The translations under genes and the position numbers were made by a program. Below, piece by piece: positions 14,980 through 23,140 of a DNA stretch of 64,000 bases. Source of the stretch: Ruminococcaceae bacterium BL-6 (GTDB lineage Bacteria; Bacillota; Clostridia; Oscillospirales; Acutalibacteraceae). Position 1 is the first letter of the stretch; every line of letters begins with the position of its first letter. The DNA lies in the NCBI GenBank assembly GCA_902810075.1, contig LR778135.1, positions 1,488,001 through 1,552,000 of the forward strand, given 5' to 3'. The notes under the pieces were generated by a model that was not told the origin of the DNA, did no database searches, and was given only the letters and a program-made list of their open reading frames with translations.

Positions 14980-15213
14980 ATGAAGAAGCCAAAAGGAAAA
15001 TATGCCTGGACGGTAAAAATCGGGGAAAAAGGGCAGTTTGTGATCCCGAAGGAAGCGAGGGATGTTTTTGACATCCATCCGGGCGATACGATCATCGTGC
15101 TCGGCGATGAGAAAAGGGGGCTTGCGATTCCGCTCAAATCGACCTTTTCCACCTTCGCCGAAAGAATATTCGAATCTTCCACACTGCCGGACACGGAAAG
15201 CGGGGACAAATGA
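14980..15213 (+). CDS. AbrB/SpoVT-domain regulator
   Basis: Protein of 77 residues with one swapped-hairpin AbrB-type DNA-binding domain (WTVKIGEKGQFVIPKEARDVFDIHPGDTIIVLGDE, about residues 9-43) and a short acidic tail. I start it at ATG 14980 (AGGAAAGG upstream). It is the first gene of an operon with an ABC transporter, so it probably represses its own promoter. AbrB-plus-ABC-2 cassettes of this layout are common in Clostridia. Confidence 0.85.
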   Translation: MKKPKGKYAWTVKIGEKGQFVIPKEARDVFDIHPGDTIIVLGDEKRGLAIPLKSTFSTFAERIFESSTLPDTESGDK

Positions 15214-15214
15214 C

Positions 15215-16060
15215 ATGGATACTCTTGAGGTTCGGAATTTGTGCAAGCGCTATCCGGCGTTTGAGCTGAAAAACGTTTCTTTTTCCCTGGAAGAGGGTAA
15301 GATCACGGGATTCATCGGCAGAAACGGCGCGGGAAAAACAACGACGCTGAAATCCATTTTCAATTTTGTGCACCCGGACGGCGGAGACGTCAGGTTTTTC
15401 GGCAAAAGTTTTTCTGAAAAGGAGTTCGATATCAAGCAGAAGGTCGGCTTTCTTTCCGGCGGGGTCGATTATTACCCGAAGAAAAAGCTGAGGACGATCA
15501 CTTCCATCACGAAATCGTTTTATCGCGAATGGGATGAGAAAGCTTACGAAGAATATCTCAGGATGTGGGACCTCAATGCGGAGAAAACCCCGTCACAGCT
15601 TTCGGCAGGGATGAGGGTGAAATACGCGCTGGCGCTCGCCCTGTCGCACCGGGCCAAGCTGCTGATCCTCGACGAGCCGACCAGCGGGCTCGACCCGATT
15701 TCGCGGGACGAGCTGCTCGACGTATTGATGGAGCTGTGCGGCAAAGGGGTGACGGTCCTGTTTTCGACGCACATCACCTCCGATCTCGACAAATGCGCCG
15801 ACAACATCCTCTACATCAAGGGCGGGCATATCCTTGCGGAATCGGACATCCGGTCTTTCGTTTCCGGCTACAAGGTGCTGGAATTTCACGATGCCCTGCC
15901 GGACGGAGAGCTCCGGCAAAAGCTGATCGGATGCAGGCGGAGCAAAAACGGGTACACCGCGCTGATCCGTGCCGGGGATGCCCGGCAGATAAATGCCGCG
16001 TGCTCCGACGCGGATCTTGAGACCATCATGATACACATTGAAAAGGAAGGGGAAAAATGA
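15215..16060 (+). CDS. ABC transporter ATP-binding protein
   Basis: ATPase subunit of 281 residues. Walker A GRNGAGKTT (about residue 39); a divergent signature, LSAGMRVKYALALA; Walker B LLILDEPTSGLDP; the H-loop His in STHITSDLD. The family resembles multidrug, bacteriocin or drug-export ATPases (YtrB-like). The start at 15215 is one base after the AbrB stop. It overlaps the permease gene by ATGA. Substrate unknown; export is inferred from the ABC-2 type partner. Confidence 0.9.
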   Translation: MDTLEVRNLCKRYPAFELKNVSFSLEEGKITGFIGRNGAGKTTTLKSIFNFVHPDGGDVRFFGKSFSEKEFDIKQKVGFLSGGVDYYPKKKLRTITSITKSFYREWDEKAYEEYLRMWDLNAEKTPSQLSAGMRVKYALALALSHRAKLLILDEPTSGLDPISRDELLDVLMELCGKGVTVLFSTHITSDLDKCADNILYIKGGHILAESDIRSFVSGYKVLEFHDALPDGELRQKLIGCRRSKNGYTALIRAGDARQINAACSDADLETIMIHIEKEGEK

Positions 16061-16704
16061 AACCGCTGATGAAAAAGGAGCTTCTGCTGTCCATGCACCC
16101 GACCGCGCCGCTCTTTCTTTTGCTTTCGAGCATGCTTATCATTCCGAATTATCCGTATTACGTCGTGTTTTTCTACACGGGGCTGGCCGTCTTTTTCACC
16201 TGCCTGAGCGGCCGGGAGAACAACGACGTATTCTATACGCTGATGCTTCCCGTCGCCAAAAAAGATATCGTGAAGGCGAGATACGCGTTCGTGATCCTGC
16301 TCGAGGCGGCTCAGATGATCGCCGCCGTTCCGTTTGCGGTGATACGCCAGCATATGCCGCTGCCCGGAAACCAGGTGGGGATGGATGCGAATATCGCTCT
16401 GTTCGGATTTGCTTTTGCCATGCTCGGCCTTTTTAATTTCGTCTTTTTCTCCATCTATTATCGGAATGTAAACGAAGTCGGAAAAGCCTTCGTCTGGTCG
16501 AGCGCGGCGGTGTTTCTGTTTATCACGGCGGCGGAGACCTGCGCGCATATCGTGCCGTTCGTGAGGGATCGCCTGGATACCGCGGACCCGCAGTATCTTT
16601 CCGAAAAGCTGGCCATGCTGGGCATCGGGTTTGTCATCGGCGCGGCTCTCACATGGCTCGCGTTCCGGAAATCCGTCCGTTCCTTTGAGCGGCTCGATCT
16701 GTAA
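16057..16704 (+). CDS. ABC-2 type transporter permease
   Basis: Membrane protein of 215 residues with six likely membrane segments and the N-terminal MKPLMKKELLLSMHPT of ABC-2 family permeases. GRENNDVFYTLMLPVAKKDIVKARY is the coupling-helix region typical of this type. It is translationally coupled to the ATPase and is the last gene of the AbrB operon. Forms the membrane part of an exporter of unknown cargo. Confidence 0.85.
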   Translation: MKPLMKKELLLSMHPTAPLFLLLSSMLIIPNYPYYVVFFYTGLAVFFTCLSGRENNDVFYTLMLPVAKKDIVKARYAFVILLEAAQMIAAVPFAVIRQHMPLPGNQVGMDANIALFGFAFAMLGLFNFVFFSIYYRNVNEVGKAFVWSSAAVFLFITAAETCAHIVPFVRDRLDTADPQYLSEKLAMLGIGFVIGAALTWLAFRKSVRSFERLDL

Positions 16705-16817
16705 CATGCCGCCTGCCCTTTTCCGCTGCATATCCTTTTTCAGCGGTCAGAAAAAAGGGACCTCGATACCGTCAGCGCGGTACGGGCCGGAATGATGCCA
16801 TCGAGGGAAAATGAAAG

Positions 16818-17681
16818 TCAGACGACCGTGTTCCTTCCGAGCTTTTTCGCCCGGTACAACCGCTTGTCTACGGCATCCAGGATTTCTTCGGCAGTAGGAC
16901 ATCCGGAAAAATCATCGACCGTCAGGACCCCGAAACTGCAGGTGATTTTGATCGCCCGGCCGTCGTGATAAAAGGTGTGATCCATGACGGCGATCCGGAT
17001 CCTTTCGGCGATCTCCTTTGATCTCTGATACCCGCGGTTGTTCAAGAAGATCAGAAATTCCTCCCCACCGTACCTTGCCGCCCAGTCTTTTCCCTTTCGG
17101 ATATTGCCGGTCAGCAGCTCGGCGAATTCGCACAGGACCCGGTCTCCGGCGGTATGCCCGAAGACGTCGTTCACGTTTTTGTAGAAGTCCAGATCGGCGA
17201 AAATGACGGAAAGCGGATGCCTCTTTTCCATGCAGGCATGGATTTCGGAAGGCAGGTGTTCGTCGATGTACCTGCGGTTGTAAAGGCCGGTCAGTTCATC
17301 GGTCACGGCCTGTGCCTGCGCCTGCCTGATCCGGTTCAGGAGCCCTTTTTCGTCGTTGAGGTCGACGCTGTTTAAGAAAATATGGCCGGTCGCATCCACC
17401 ACGGTCTCCGAAAGCAGGGTTTTGCCGGACAGCTGAAACGGAGCGGCCAGCAGCAGAAGAATCCGGTTTTCCTTATGGATGAAATGAAAGACCGGCTGCC
17501 TTCTTGATACGCAGAGGTTCAGATAATTTCTCGTCTGCGAAAGGGTAAGGTCCGGAAAACGCCCCGTGAACGAATCCGACCGCTTTTCCCGGACCACGCG
17601 GTTGGTCTCCGGGTCCACAATACGCACGGCGCAGATGAGAAACCCGCCCATCTGATCCAATACCGATGCAAGAACGTCCAT
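16818..17681 (-). CDS. Diguanylate cyclase (GGDEF domain)
   Basis: Soluble protein of 287 residues that would make cyclic di-GMP. The C-terminal GGDEF domain (about 125-287) has the active loop RYGGEEF and DELTGLYNRRY. The RxxD inhibitory site is not intact (KGKD at that position), so product inhibition may be weak. The N-terminal 110 residues are an uncharacterised sensory region without membrane segments. ATG 17681 has AGGAGAAG upstream. Monocistronic; it converges on the ABC permease gene. Confidence 0.9.
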   Translation of the reverse strand: MDVLASVLDQMGGFLICAVRIVDPETNRVVREKRSDSFTGRFPDLTLSQTRNYLNLCVSRRQPVFHFIHKENRILLLLAAPFQLSGKTLLSETVVDATGHIFLNSVDLNDEKGLLNRIRQAQAQAVTDELTGLYNRRYIDEHLPSEIHACMEKRHPLSVIFADLDFYKNVNDVFGHTAGDRVLCEFAELLTGNIRKGKDWAARYGGEEFLIFLNNRGYQRSKEIAERIRIAVMDHTFYHDGRAIKITCSFGVLTVDDFSGCPTAEEILDAVDKRLYRAKKLGRNTVV

Positions 17682-17877
17682 ATCTTCTTCTCCTGTTTGT
17701 CCCGCTTTACGATCATCCTAAAAATGTTTTTTCTTCCGGCCGCTTCCTGCCTTGCGGCGAAGCCCGAAGCAGTGCGGCGAAACGAATTTTTCCGAATCGG
17801 GCCTCGAAGGTGCGTTTCTTTGCGGAAACATAAAATAACGATCCGCTTGTCATTTCCCTTTCAAATTATACTCTATT

Positions 17878-17898
17878 GGTGATATATTATAAATCACC
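17878..17898 (+). promoter_or_regulatory. Palindromic operator upstream of the XRE regulator
   Basis: GGTGAT-N9-ATCACC, a perfect 6+6 dyad with an AT-only centre. It is about 66 bp ahead of the regulator start and suits an XRE dimer. Confidence 0.5.
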
Positions 17899-17963
17899 TT
17901 TAGGTAATTTAAGTCTCTCATGGGGTATATTAAAATAACACTATGAGGAGACGAGGTGACAGG

Positions 17964-18293
17964 ATGGACTATCTGCTTCAGGAAATCGGAAAGCGCATTC
18001 GGAAAAAAAGGAACGGTCTTGGAATATCCCGGGAAAAATTTTCGGAGGTCATCGGAATTACGCCCCATTTTCTCGCGCAGATCGAATGCGGGAAGAAGGG
18101 CATGTCCACAAACACCCTTTATAAAATATGTTTTGGGCTGAACGCTTCCGCCGACTATATTTTGATGGGGCGGGAGGCGAAAAACGACACTTCCAATCTG
18201 GATGCCATTCTGGAAAACGTGGACCCGGAATACCTTCCTTATATTGAAGGGGTTGTGAAATCCCTCGTTCTTGTTCTCAGCAGGAAAAAGTAG
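17964..18293 (+). CDS. XRE-family helix-turn-helix regulator
   Basis: Protein of 109 residues from ATG 17964 (GAGGTGACAGG upstream); another in-frame ATG at 17943 is possible. The HTH spans about residues 8-63: IGKRIRKKRNGLGISREKFSEVIGITPHFLAQIECGKKGMS, NTLYKICFGLNASADYILMG. The short C-terminal helix region is probably for dimerisation. No partner gene is obvious; the patatin gene lies 213 bp downstream on the same strand. Confidence 0.85.
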   Translation: MDYLLQEIGKRIRKKRNGLGISREKFSEVIGITPHFLAQIECGKKGMSTNTLYKICFGLNASADYILMGREAKNDTSNLDAILENVDPEYLPYIEGVVKSLVLVLSRKK

Positions 18294-18506
18294 GCCGCCC
18301 GGCGGCGCGGTGTTCCCGGCCGGATCGGAGAAATCCCGATTTGGATGTTTTTCTGAAATCCGGGCGATTCGATTGCCGCCGCAGCGGAAAATCCTGCGGA
18401 GGGACGTGCGTTCGTCCGTCGTATATGCTATACTGGGTATTGGGAGAAACGGGGATTTGCCACCTTGTTTCCGGGATACTTTATGATTCAAAGGAGTAAG
18501 ATCAAG

Positions 18507-19340
18507 ATGACGGGAGTTGTGGATGTAGGCGGCGGGCTCAGGGGAATTTACGGCGCCGGTGTTTTCGATTATTGCCTGGATCATGGGATACAGTTTGATT
18601 ACTGCATCGGCGTGTCCGCCGGAAGCGCAAACATCGCTTCTTACCTTGGAAAACAGAAGGGCCGGAATTACCGGTTTTATATGGAATACGCGTTCCGCAG
18701 ACAATATATGAGCCTTCACAATCTGATCCATACGGGCTCTTATATTGATTTGGATTATGTATACGGCGCGCTTTCCAATCTGAACGGCGAAAATCCGCTG
18801 GATTACAAAACGGTGGAGCGGTCGGAAAGCATCATGAAGGTGGTTGCGCTGAACGCCGCGACGGGGGAGACGCTCTATTTTGATAAAAGCGACATGATGC
18901 AGGACAATTACAATATTCTGAAGGCTTCTTCCAGCATCCCCGTGGTCTGCAGGCCGTATCTGATCGACGGCATCCCGTGTTACGACGGTGGGATCGCCGA
19001 TCCCGTCCCGATCAAAAAGGCGTTTGCGGACGGGTGCGGCAAAGTCGTCGTCATTCTGACCAAACCGCGGGATTTTTTGCGGGTGCAGAAAAGAGACGCC
19101 CGCCCCGCAAGGCTGCTGCGGCGCAGGTATGAAAAAGCAGCGGAGCAGTTGCTGATGCGCTATCAGAAGTATAACGACGGGGTCGCCCTTGCCAGAGGAT
19201 TGGAAGAGCAGGGGAAAGTGTTGATCGTAGCCCCGAATGATTCCTGCGGCATGAAGACGCTGACCAAGAACAAAAAACGGATGGATCAGATGTATCGGAA
19301 GGGATATTCCGACGCGCGCGCCCTGCAGAAGTTTCTGTAA
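18507..19340 (+). CDS. Patatin-like phospholipase
   Basis: Serine lipid hydrolase of 277 residues. Features: the oxyanion loop GGGLRGIYGAGVFDY, nucleophile motif GVSAGS (GxSxG) near residue 42, and the catalytic Asp in YDGGIADPVP. It matches the RssA/YjjU-like bacterial patatin type. The start is ATG 18507 with AAGGAG at 18491-18496; upstream ATGs lack a ribosome binding site. Its likely original terminator (19956-20001) is now separated from it by an IS copy. Substrate not known. Confidence 0.88.
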   Translation: MTGVVDVGGGLRGIYGAGVFDYCLDHGIQFDYCIGVSAGSANIASYLGKQKGRNYRFYMEYAFRRQYMSLHNLIHTGSYIDLDYVYGALSNLNGENPLDYKTVERSESIMKVVALNAATGETLYFDKSDMMQDNYNILKASSSIPVVCRPYLIDGIPCYDGGIADPVPIKKAFADGCGKVVVILTKPRDFLRVQKRDARPARLLRRRYEKAAEQLLMRYQKYNDGVALARGLEEQGKVLIVAPNDSCGMKTLTKNKKRMDQMYRKGYSDARALQKFL

Positions 19341-19345
19341 GGGCC

Positions 19346-19955
19346 GAACTGAATCACTACCGGCTGAAAGCCGGTAGGTTCGATAGCGGCTAAAGCCGCC
19401 TAAAGATTGCCGATCTCGAAATTATCGCTTTTCATATTCTCTTCCAAATCTTGATTCTGAATGTACTGTGCAATTATTTCATCTGTCACATTTCCACTGC
19501 TTGCTACGAAATATCCTCTTGCCCAAAGGTGCCGCCCCCAATATTCTTTGTTCAATTCTTTATACTCCATCTGCAACTTTCGCGAGGTATTCCCTTTTAG
19601 ATATTGAACCAATTTACTCGCAGAAAGATGTGGGGGGACTGATACAAGAAGATGGATATGATCTTTCCCTACATGCCCTGCCAATATTTCCACCTCATTG
19701 CTGCTGCATGTAATCCGTATTAGTTCTCTCGTCCTTTGGGCGATCTTTCCTGTCAACACAGCTTTGCGATATTTCGTTATCCATACCAGATGATATTTTA
19801 TATCGTACGTACTATGTGCAGATTTTCGGTAGTTTTCCACTTGTGTCACCTCTACCTTAGTGTTTCACAAGTGTTCTCCTATAATCATACCAGGAGGTTG
19901 ACCTAAAGGTTTCGCCTTAAGGCGAGGGTTTTAACCCCATGATACAGACAATAAA
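19346..19955 (-). mobile_element. IS200-type insertion sequence, copy 1
   Basis: 610-bp element encoding only TnpA, matching the copy at 34498-35107 in the stretches I compared at both ends and the start of tnpA. Boundaries are set by where the two copies stop matching. The end downstream of tnpA carries a perfect hairpin (ACCGGCT-GAA-AGCCGGT) and a GGCGGCTTTAGCCGC-type stem; the other end has CGCCTTAAGGCG. No target duplication, as expected for the IS200/IS605 group. It is inserted between the patatin gene and a terminator hairpin. Confidence 0.92.
19400..19849 (-). CDS. tnpA: IS200-type transposase TnpA (copy 1)
   Basis: Single-domain HUH transposase of 149 residues (Y1 family), which cuts and rejoins single-stranded DNA. 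The HUH motif is DHIHLLVSV; the catalytic Tyr is the one in QYIQNQ near the C-terminus. The start is GTG; a second GTG three codons in also has GAGGTG upstream. No tnpB accompanies it. Intact and identical in protein sequence to the second copy, so presumably recently active. Confidence 0.95.
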   Translation of the reverse strand: MTQVENYRKSAHSTYDIKYHLVWITKYRKAVLTGKIAQRTRELIRITCSSNEVEILAGHVGKDHIHLLVSVPPHLSASKLVQYLKGNTSRKLQMEYKELNKEYWGRHLWARGYFVASSGNVTDEIIAQYIQNQDLEENMKSDNFEIGNL

Positions 19956-20001
19956 AGATGCGTTTGGAAAGGCTTGGCGGGCCTTTCCAAACGCATCTTT
20001 T
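19956..20001 (+). terminator. Perfect inverted repeat / terminator
   Basis: 18-bp perfect arms (19956-19973 and 19981-19998, GATGCGTTTGGAAAGGC type) with a 7-nt loop, then TTTTGCTGC. It directly abuts the IS boundary and is probably the old terminator of the patatin gene. Confidence 0.7.
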
Positions 20002-20043
20002 GCTGCTAAAATTTTTTATAAAATTGTTATTATAAACATACTT

Positions 20044-20198
20044 AGGCCTCGTTTGAAAAATCAAGAGACTTGTCTATTTCGGCTAAAATTGTGCCGCCCG
20101 GCGTCAAAAATGCTCGGAATCCGGAAAGGATCTTTTTTCCTTGTTCGGCGCAATTTTATCTCGAAAATCCTGCGCTTTTTATTGATCAAACAAGGCCT
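20044..20198 (+). repeat. Fold-back element, family 2, copy 1
   Basis: 155-bp element with terminal inverted repeats AGGCCTCGTTTGA / TCAAACAAGGCCT (12 of 13) and an inner inverted pair (CTAAAATTGTGCCG / CGGCGCAATTTTAT). It shares an 18-bp block (ATTTTATCTCGAAAATCC) and the AGGCCTAA end with the element at 60651-60791. Confidence 0.65.
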
Positions 20199-20222
20199 AA
20201 CGAGTCTCTTTAAAAAATGGCG

Positions 20223-20600
20223 CTAATCACGGTGATCTTTACAGTCGCAGGTATGCTTCTGTGTGTGTTCTTCCCGGCTGCACGTTCCGTTTTTGTCCGT
20301 CAGATTTCCGGAAAGATAAGCGTTTACGGCGTTTTCGATTCCTCCCTCGATTCCGGAGACCAGCTTGATCCCGGCGGATGACAGCATTTGTTTTGCTCCG
20401 TCGCCGATCCCGCCGCAGATGACGGCATCCACTCCAAGGCCCTTTAAAAACCCGGACAGGGCCGCGTGTCCGTTCCGGCTGGCGTCAACGGAAGTTTTTC
20501 CCTGAACCGCGCCGTCCTTTACCGTAAAAACCGTAAAAGTAGGACACTTGCCGAAATGCTGGAATATTTGATCTCCTTCAGTCGTTACTGCTATCTTCAT
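20223..20600 (-). CDS. NifX/NifB-type dinitrogenase cofactor-like protein
   Basis: Protein of 125 residues with the NifX/NafY/NifB C-terminal fold (PF02579 type): MKIAVTTEGDQIFQHFGKCPTF, VDAVICGGIGDGAKQMLSSAGI. Such stand-alone proteins bind iron-sulfur or Fe-Mo-type clusters. The tail is Cys/His-rich (CSREEHTQKHTCDCKDH), a likely metal site. The start is ATG 20600 (AGGAGGAAAAA). It overlaps the DUF134 gene by 23 bp; this pair is common in anaerobes that have no nitrogenase. Confidence 0.85.
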   Translation of the reverse strand: MKIAVTTEGDQIFQHFGKCPTFTVFTVKDGAVQGKTSVDASRNGHAALSGFLKGLGVDAVICGGIGDGAKQMLSSAGIKLVSGIEGGIENAVNAYLSGNLTDKNGTCSREEHTQKHTCDCKDHRD

Positions 20601-20964
20601 ATTTTTTTCCTCCTGTTTCATTTTTCTCTGTCTGCTCAAACCTGCAGTTCCCGCATTTTCTGCGGCATCCGCACGGATACTGCGCCAGCTCATAGTTGCC
20701 GCCGCCGATTTTGATCGCCAGACCGGCACACAGAGCTTCCGCAATTTTTTTCCTTGCCTGATACAGGGTCCTTTGAAAAGTCGCCCGTGAAACGTTCATG
20801 CTTACGGAGGCTTCATCCTGTTCCAGATCTTCCAGGTCGCAGAGCCGGACCGCCTCCAGCTCCTCAACCGTAAGCACCTGTGTTCTGCCGCACGGGCGCT
20901 GGGGGGTGAAGAGCCGGTTTTCCGGGACGGAGCAGACCCTTCGGCATTTTTGTCCTCTTGGCAT
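20578..20964 (-). CDS. DUF134 DNA-binding protein
   Basis: Protein of 128 residues: MPRGQKCRRV at the start, a sigma-like HTH (LTVEELEAVRLCDLEDLEQDEASVSMNVSRATFQRTLYQARKKIAEAL), and a Cys-rich end (CGCRRKCGNC) that probably binds a metal. I start it at ATG 20964, the usual DUF134 beginning; the Shine-Dalgarno AAGGAGG is about 14 nt upstream, rather far. Its promoter holds a large inverted repeat, so it is a good candidate autoregulator of itself and the NifX gene. Confidence 0.85.
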   Translation of the reverse strand: MPRGQKCRRVCSVPENRLFTPQRPCGRTQVLTVEELEAVRLCDLEDLEQDEASVSMNVSRATFQRTLYQARKKIAEALCAGLAIKIGGGNYELAQYPCGCRRKCGNCRFEQTEKNETGGKKYEDSSND

Positions 20965-20991
20965 TTGCGAATCAGGCACCTCCTTACTGTT

Positions 20992-21043
20992 AAATGGGCA
21001 TATGCTCAATTAACAGTATAATGAGCATATGCCCATTTGTCAA
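20992..21043 (-). promoter_or_regulatory. Promoter and 17-bp inverted-repeat operator, DUF134-nifX operon
   Basis: Minus strand TTGACA (21038-21043), 17-bp spacer, TATACT (21015-21020). Perfect inverted repeat AAATGGGCATATGCTCA (20992-21008) / its complement (21022-21038), separated by 13 bp. One arm fills the spacer and the other lies at the transcript start. Each arm contains the palindrome GCATATGC. Confidence 0.85.
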
Positions 21044-21099
21044 GAAAAAATACAGGATTTCGAATAGAGTGAAAGAATAGCTTTCTATTTGAAAAAAAT

Positions 21100-21128
21100 T
21101 TGAAATCTCATCACGAGTGTGTTATACT
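21100..21128 (+). promoter_or_regulatory. Promoter of the riboflavin operon
   Basis: TTGAAA (21100-21105), 17-bp spacer, TATACT (21123-21128), about 25 bp before the FMN aptamer. Confidence 0.75.
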
Positions 21129-21153
21129 GACACTTGAAAATTGAATCGGAAAG

Positions 21154-21274
21154 TCTTCAGGGCAGGGTGAAATTCCCGATCGGCGGTTATAGTCCGCGAG
21201 CGCGCAAGCGCAGGTGCGAAAGCACGGGACTTGGTGAAATCCCAAGACCGACAGTAAAGTCTGGATGGAAGAAG
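21154..21274 (+). promoter_or_regulatory. FMN riboswitch (RFN element)
   Basis: Conserved RFN blocks in order: TCTTCAGGGCAGGGTG, AATTCCCGATCGGCGGT, AGTCCGCGAGC, GGTGAAATCCC, GACCGACAGT, AGTCTGGATG-GAAGAAGA. The ends (TCTTC/GAAGA) pair to close P1. It is followed by a terminator before ribD, so FMN binding should stop transcription. Confidence 0.97.
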
Positions 21275-21338
21275 ATATTTCTGCAAAACGAGTGGATGGG
21301 AGGATATTCCTGCCATCCCGTTATTTCGTTGCAGAAAC

Positions 21339-21380
21339 AGCCCTGTATGAACTTTTTATGGTTTGTACAGGGCTTTTTTT
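21339..21380 (+). terminator. Riboswitch-controlled terminator ahead of ribD
   Basis: AGCCCTGTA / TACAGGGCT with an 18-nt loop followed by seven T, 18 bp before the ribD start. Confidence 0.88.
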
Positions 21381-21397
21381 GCGTTCAGGAGGAAAAT

Positions 21398-22495
21398 ATG
21401 AATGACGAAGATTACATGAGACGGGCGATTGCTCTGGCAAAAAAAGGGGAGGGATGGGTGAATCCCAACCCGATGGTCGGCGCGGTGATTGTGAAGAACG
21501 GCAGCATCATTGGGGAGGGTTATCATCAAAGATGCGGGGAACCCCACGCGGAGCGCAACGCATTGGCTTCGTGCACCGAACCGCCCGAAGGGGCGGCCTT
21601 ATACGTGACTTTGGAACCGTGCTGCCATTACGGGAGGACGCCGCCCTGCACGGATGCCATTCTGGAATCGGGCATCGCAAAGGTGGTGATCGGCTCCGGC
21701 GACCCGAATCCAAAAGTCGCCGGAAAGGGCGCCGTGCTGCTGAAGGCCGCCGGGGTCGACGTGGAAGAAGGGTTCCTGAAAGAGGAATGCGACCGTCTGA
21801 ATCCCGGCTATTTCCATTTCATCCAAACGGGGCTTCCGTATCTCGTGCTGAAATACGCGATGACGCTCGACGGAAAAACAGCCGCCGTGACCGGCGCGTC
21901 CAGATGGGTCACCGGAGGGGCTGCCCGCCGGGACGTTCACCGGCTTCGGAGCAGATACAGCGGGATCATGGCCGGGATCGGCACCGTTCTTGCGGATGAT
22001 CCTCTGCTCACCTGCCGGTTGCCGAACGGAAGGAACCCGACGCGCATCCTCTGCGACAGCCGCCTGCGCCTCCCGCTTGACAGCCGAATCTGCCGGACGG
22101 CAAAAGAAGTGCCGACGATTGTGGCGGCGACAGCTGCGGACGGCGACAAAAAGGCGAGGCTGGAGGAAATAGGAGTAAGGGTCCTGACCATCCCGGAGAA
22201 AGACGGGATGGTCGATCTGCCGATCCTGATGCAGAGGCTGGGAAAGCTTGAAATCGACAGTATCCTGCTGGAAGGCGGCGGACAGCTCAGTTACAGCGCG
22301 CTGAAGACGGGTTTGGTTCAAGAGGTGTACGCTTATGTCGCTCCGAAAATCTTCGGCGGCGCGGAAGCGAAAACGCCGGTGGAAGGTCCGGGAGTCTTGT
22401 CGCCGGATCAGGCCTTCCGGTTCTCCGCCCCGGAAGTTGCGATTCTGGATGACGATTTACGTTTGAGATACCGGGCTAGAAAGGAGGAGCTCTGA
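21398..22495 (+). CDS. ribD: RibD, bifunctional deaminase/reductase
   Basis: Riboflavin pathway enzyme of 365 residues: pyrimidine deaminase followed by 5-amino-6-ribosylaminouracil phosphate reductase. The deaminase zinc site is H50-A-E52 with C75 and C84 (PHAERNAL, LEPCCHYGRTPPC). The reductase half begins around residue 145 (LKYAMTLDGKTA) and ends with LLEGGGQLSYSAL. The start at 21398 has AGGAGG upstream; the frame extends back through the riboswitch but is not coding there. First gene of ribD-ribE-ribBA-ribH. Confidence 0.96.
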   Translation: MNDEDYMRRAIALAKKGEGWVNPNPMVGAVIVKNGSIIGEGYHQRCGEPHAERNALASCTEPPEGAALYVTLEPCCHYGRTPPCTDAILESGIAKVVIGSGDPNPKVAGKGAVLLKAAGVDVEEGFLKEECDRLNPGYFHFIQTGLPYLVLKYAMTLDGKTAAVTGASRWVTGGAARRDVHRLRSRYSGIMAGIGTVLADDPLLTCRLPNGRNPTRILCDSRLRLPLDSRICRTAKEVPTIVAATAADGDKKARLEEIGVRVLTIPEKDGMVDLPILMQRLGKLEIDSILLEGGGQLSYSALKTGLVQEVYAYVAPKIFGGAEAKTPVEGPGVLSPDQAFRFSAPEVAILDDDLRLRYRARKEEL

Positions 22496-23128
22496 ATGTT
22501 CACGGGACTGATCGAAGAAATCGGCCGGGTGAGCCGGAACATGCCGGCTGCGGGAAAGCTTTCGATCCTCGCCAAGACGGTGCTGGAAGGGATGAAAACC
22601 GGCGACAGTATCGCGGTAAACGGCGCCTGCCTGACGGTAACGGATTTTGAGGAACATTCCTTTACCGCCGACGTCACCCCGGAAACAATTCGGCGGAGCG
22701 GCCTGGGGCAGCTTCATTCGGGCGAGCCGGTGAACCTGGAGCGGCCTGTGGCGGCGAACGGGCGTTTCGGCGGGCATTTGGTGACCGGCCATGTCGACGG
22801 AATCGGGCGGATTTCCGGAAGAACGGAAGAAGGCAATGCCGTATGTGTCGAAATCAGGGCGCCGGCGGAGCTGCTGGAGCTGATCGTGGAAAAAGGCTCC
22901 GTCGCGGTCGACGGGATTAGCCTGACGGTCTCCTCGGTGGATCTCCGGGCATTCGGCGTGTCCGTCATTCCGCATACCGGAAGCCATACGACGCTCCTTT
23001 CGAAGCAAATCGGCGATCCGGTCAATCTGGAAACTGACCTGATCGGCAAATATGTGCAGAAATTTCTGCGTAAGAATCCCAGCCCTTCCGATATGACGGT
23101 CGAGCTCTTACGGCAGAATGGATTTTAG
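22496..23128 (+). CDS. ribE: Riboflavin synthase alpha chain
   Basis: Lumazine dismutase of 210 residues that joins two 6,7-dimethyl-8-ribityllumazine molecules to give riboflavin. The two tandem lumazine-binding barrels both begin with the family pattern: MFTGLIEEIGRV at the N-terminus and GRFGGHLVTGHVDGIG in the second. It begins immediately after the ribD stop (ATG 22496, AAGGAGG within the ribD end). Confidence 0.96.
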   Translation: MFTGLIEEIGRVSRNMPAAGKLSILAKTVLEGMKTGDSIAVNGACLTVTDFEEHSFTADVTPETIRRSGLGQLHSGEPVNLERPVAANGRFGGHLVTGHVDGIGRISGRTEEGNAVCVEIRAPAELLELIVEKGSVAVDGISLTVSSVDLRAFGVSVIPHTGSHTTLLSKQIGDPVNLETDLIGKYVQKFLRKNPSPSDMTVELLRQNGF

Positions 23129-23140
23129 GAGGACTTTATC

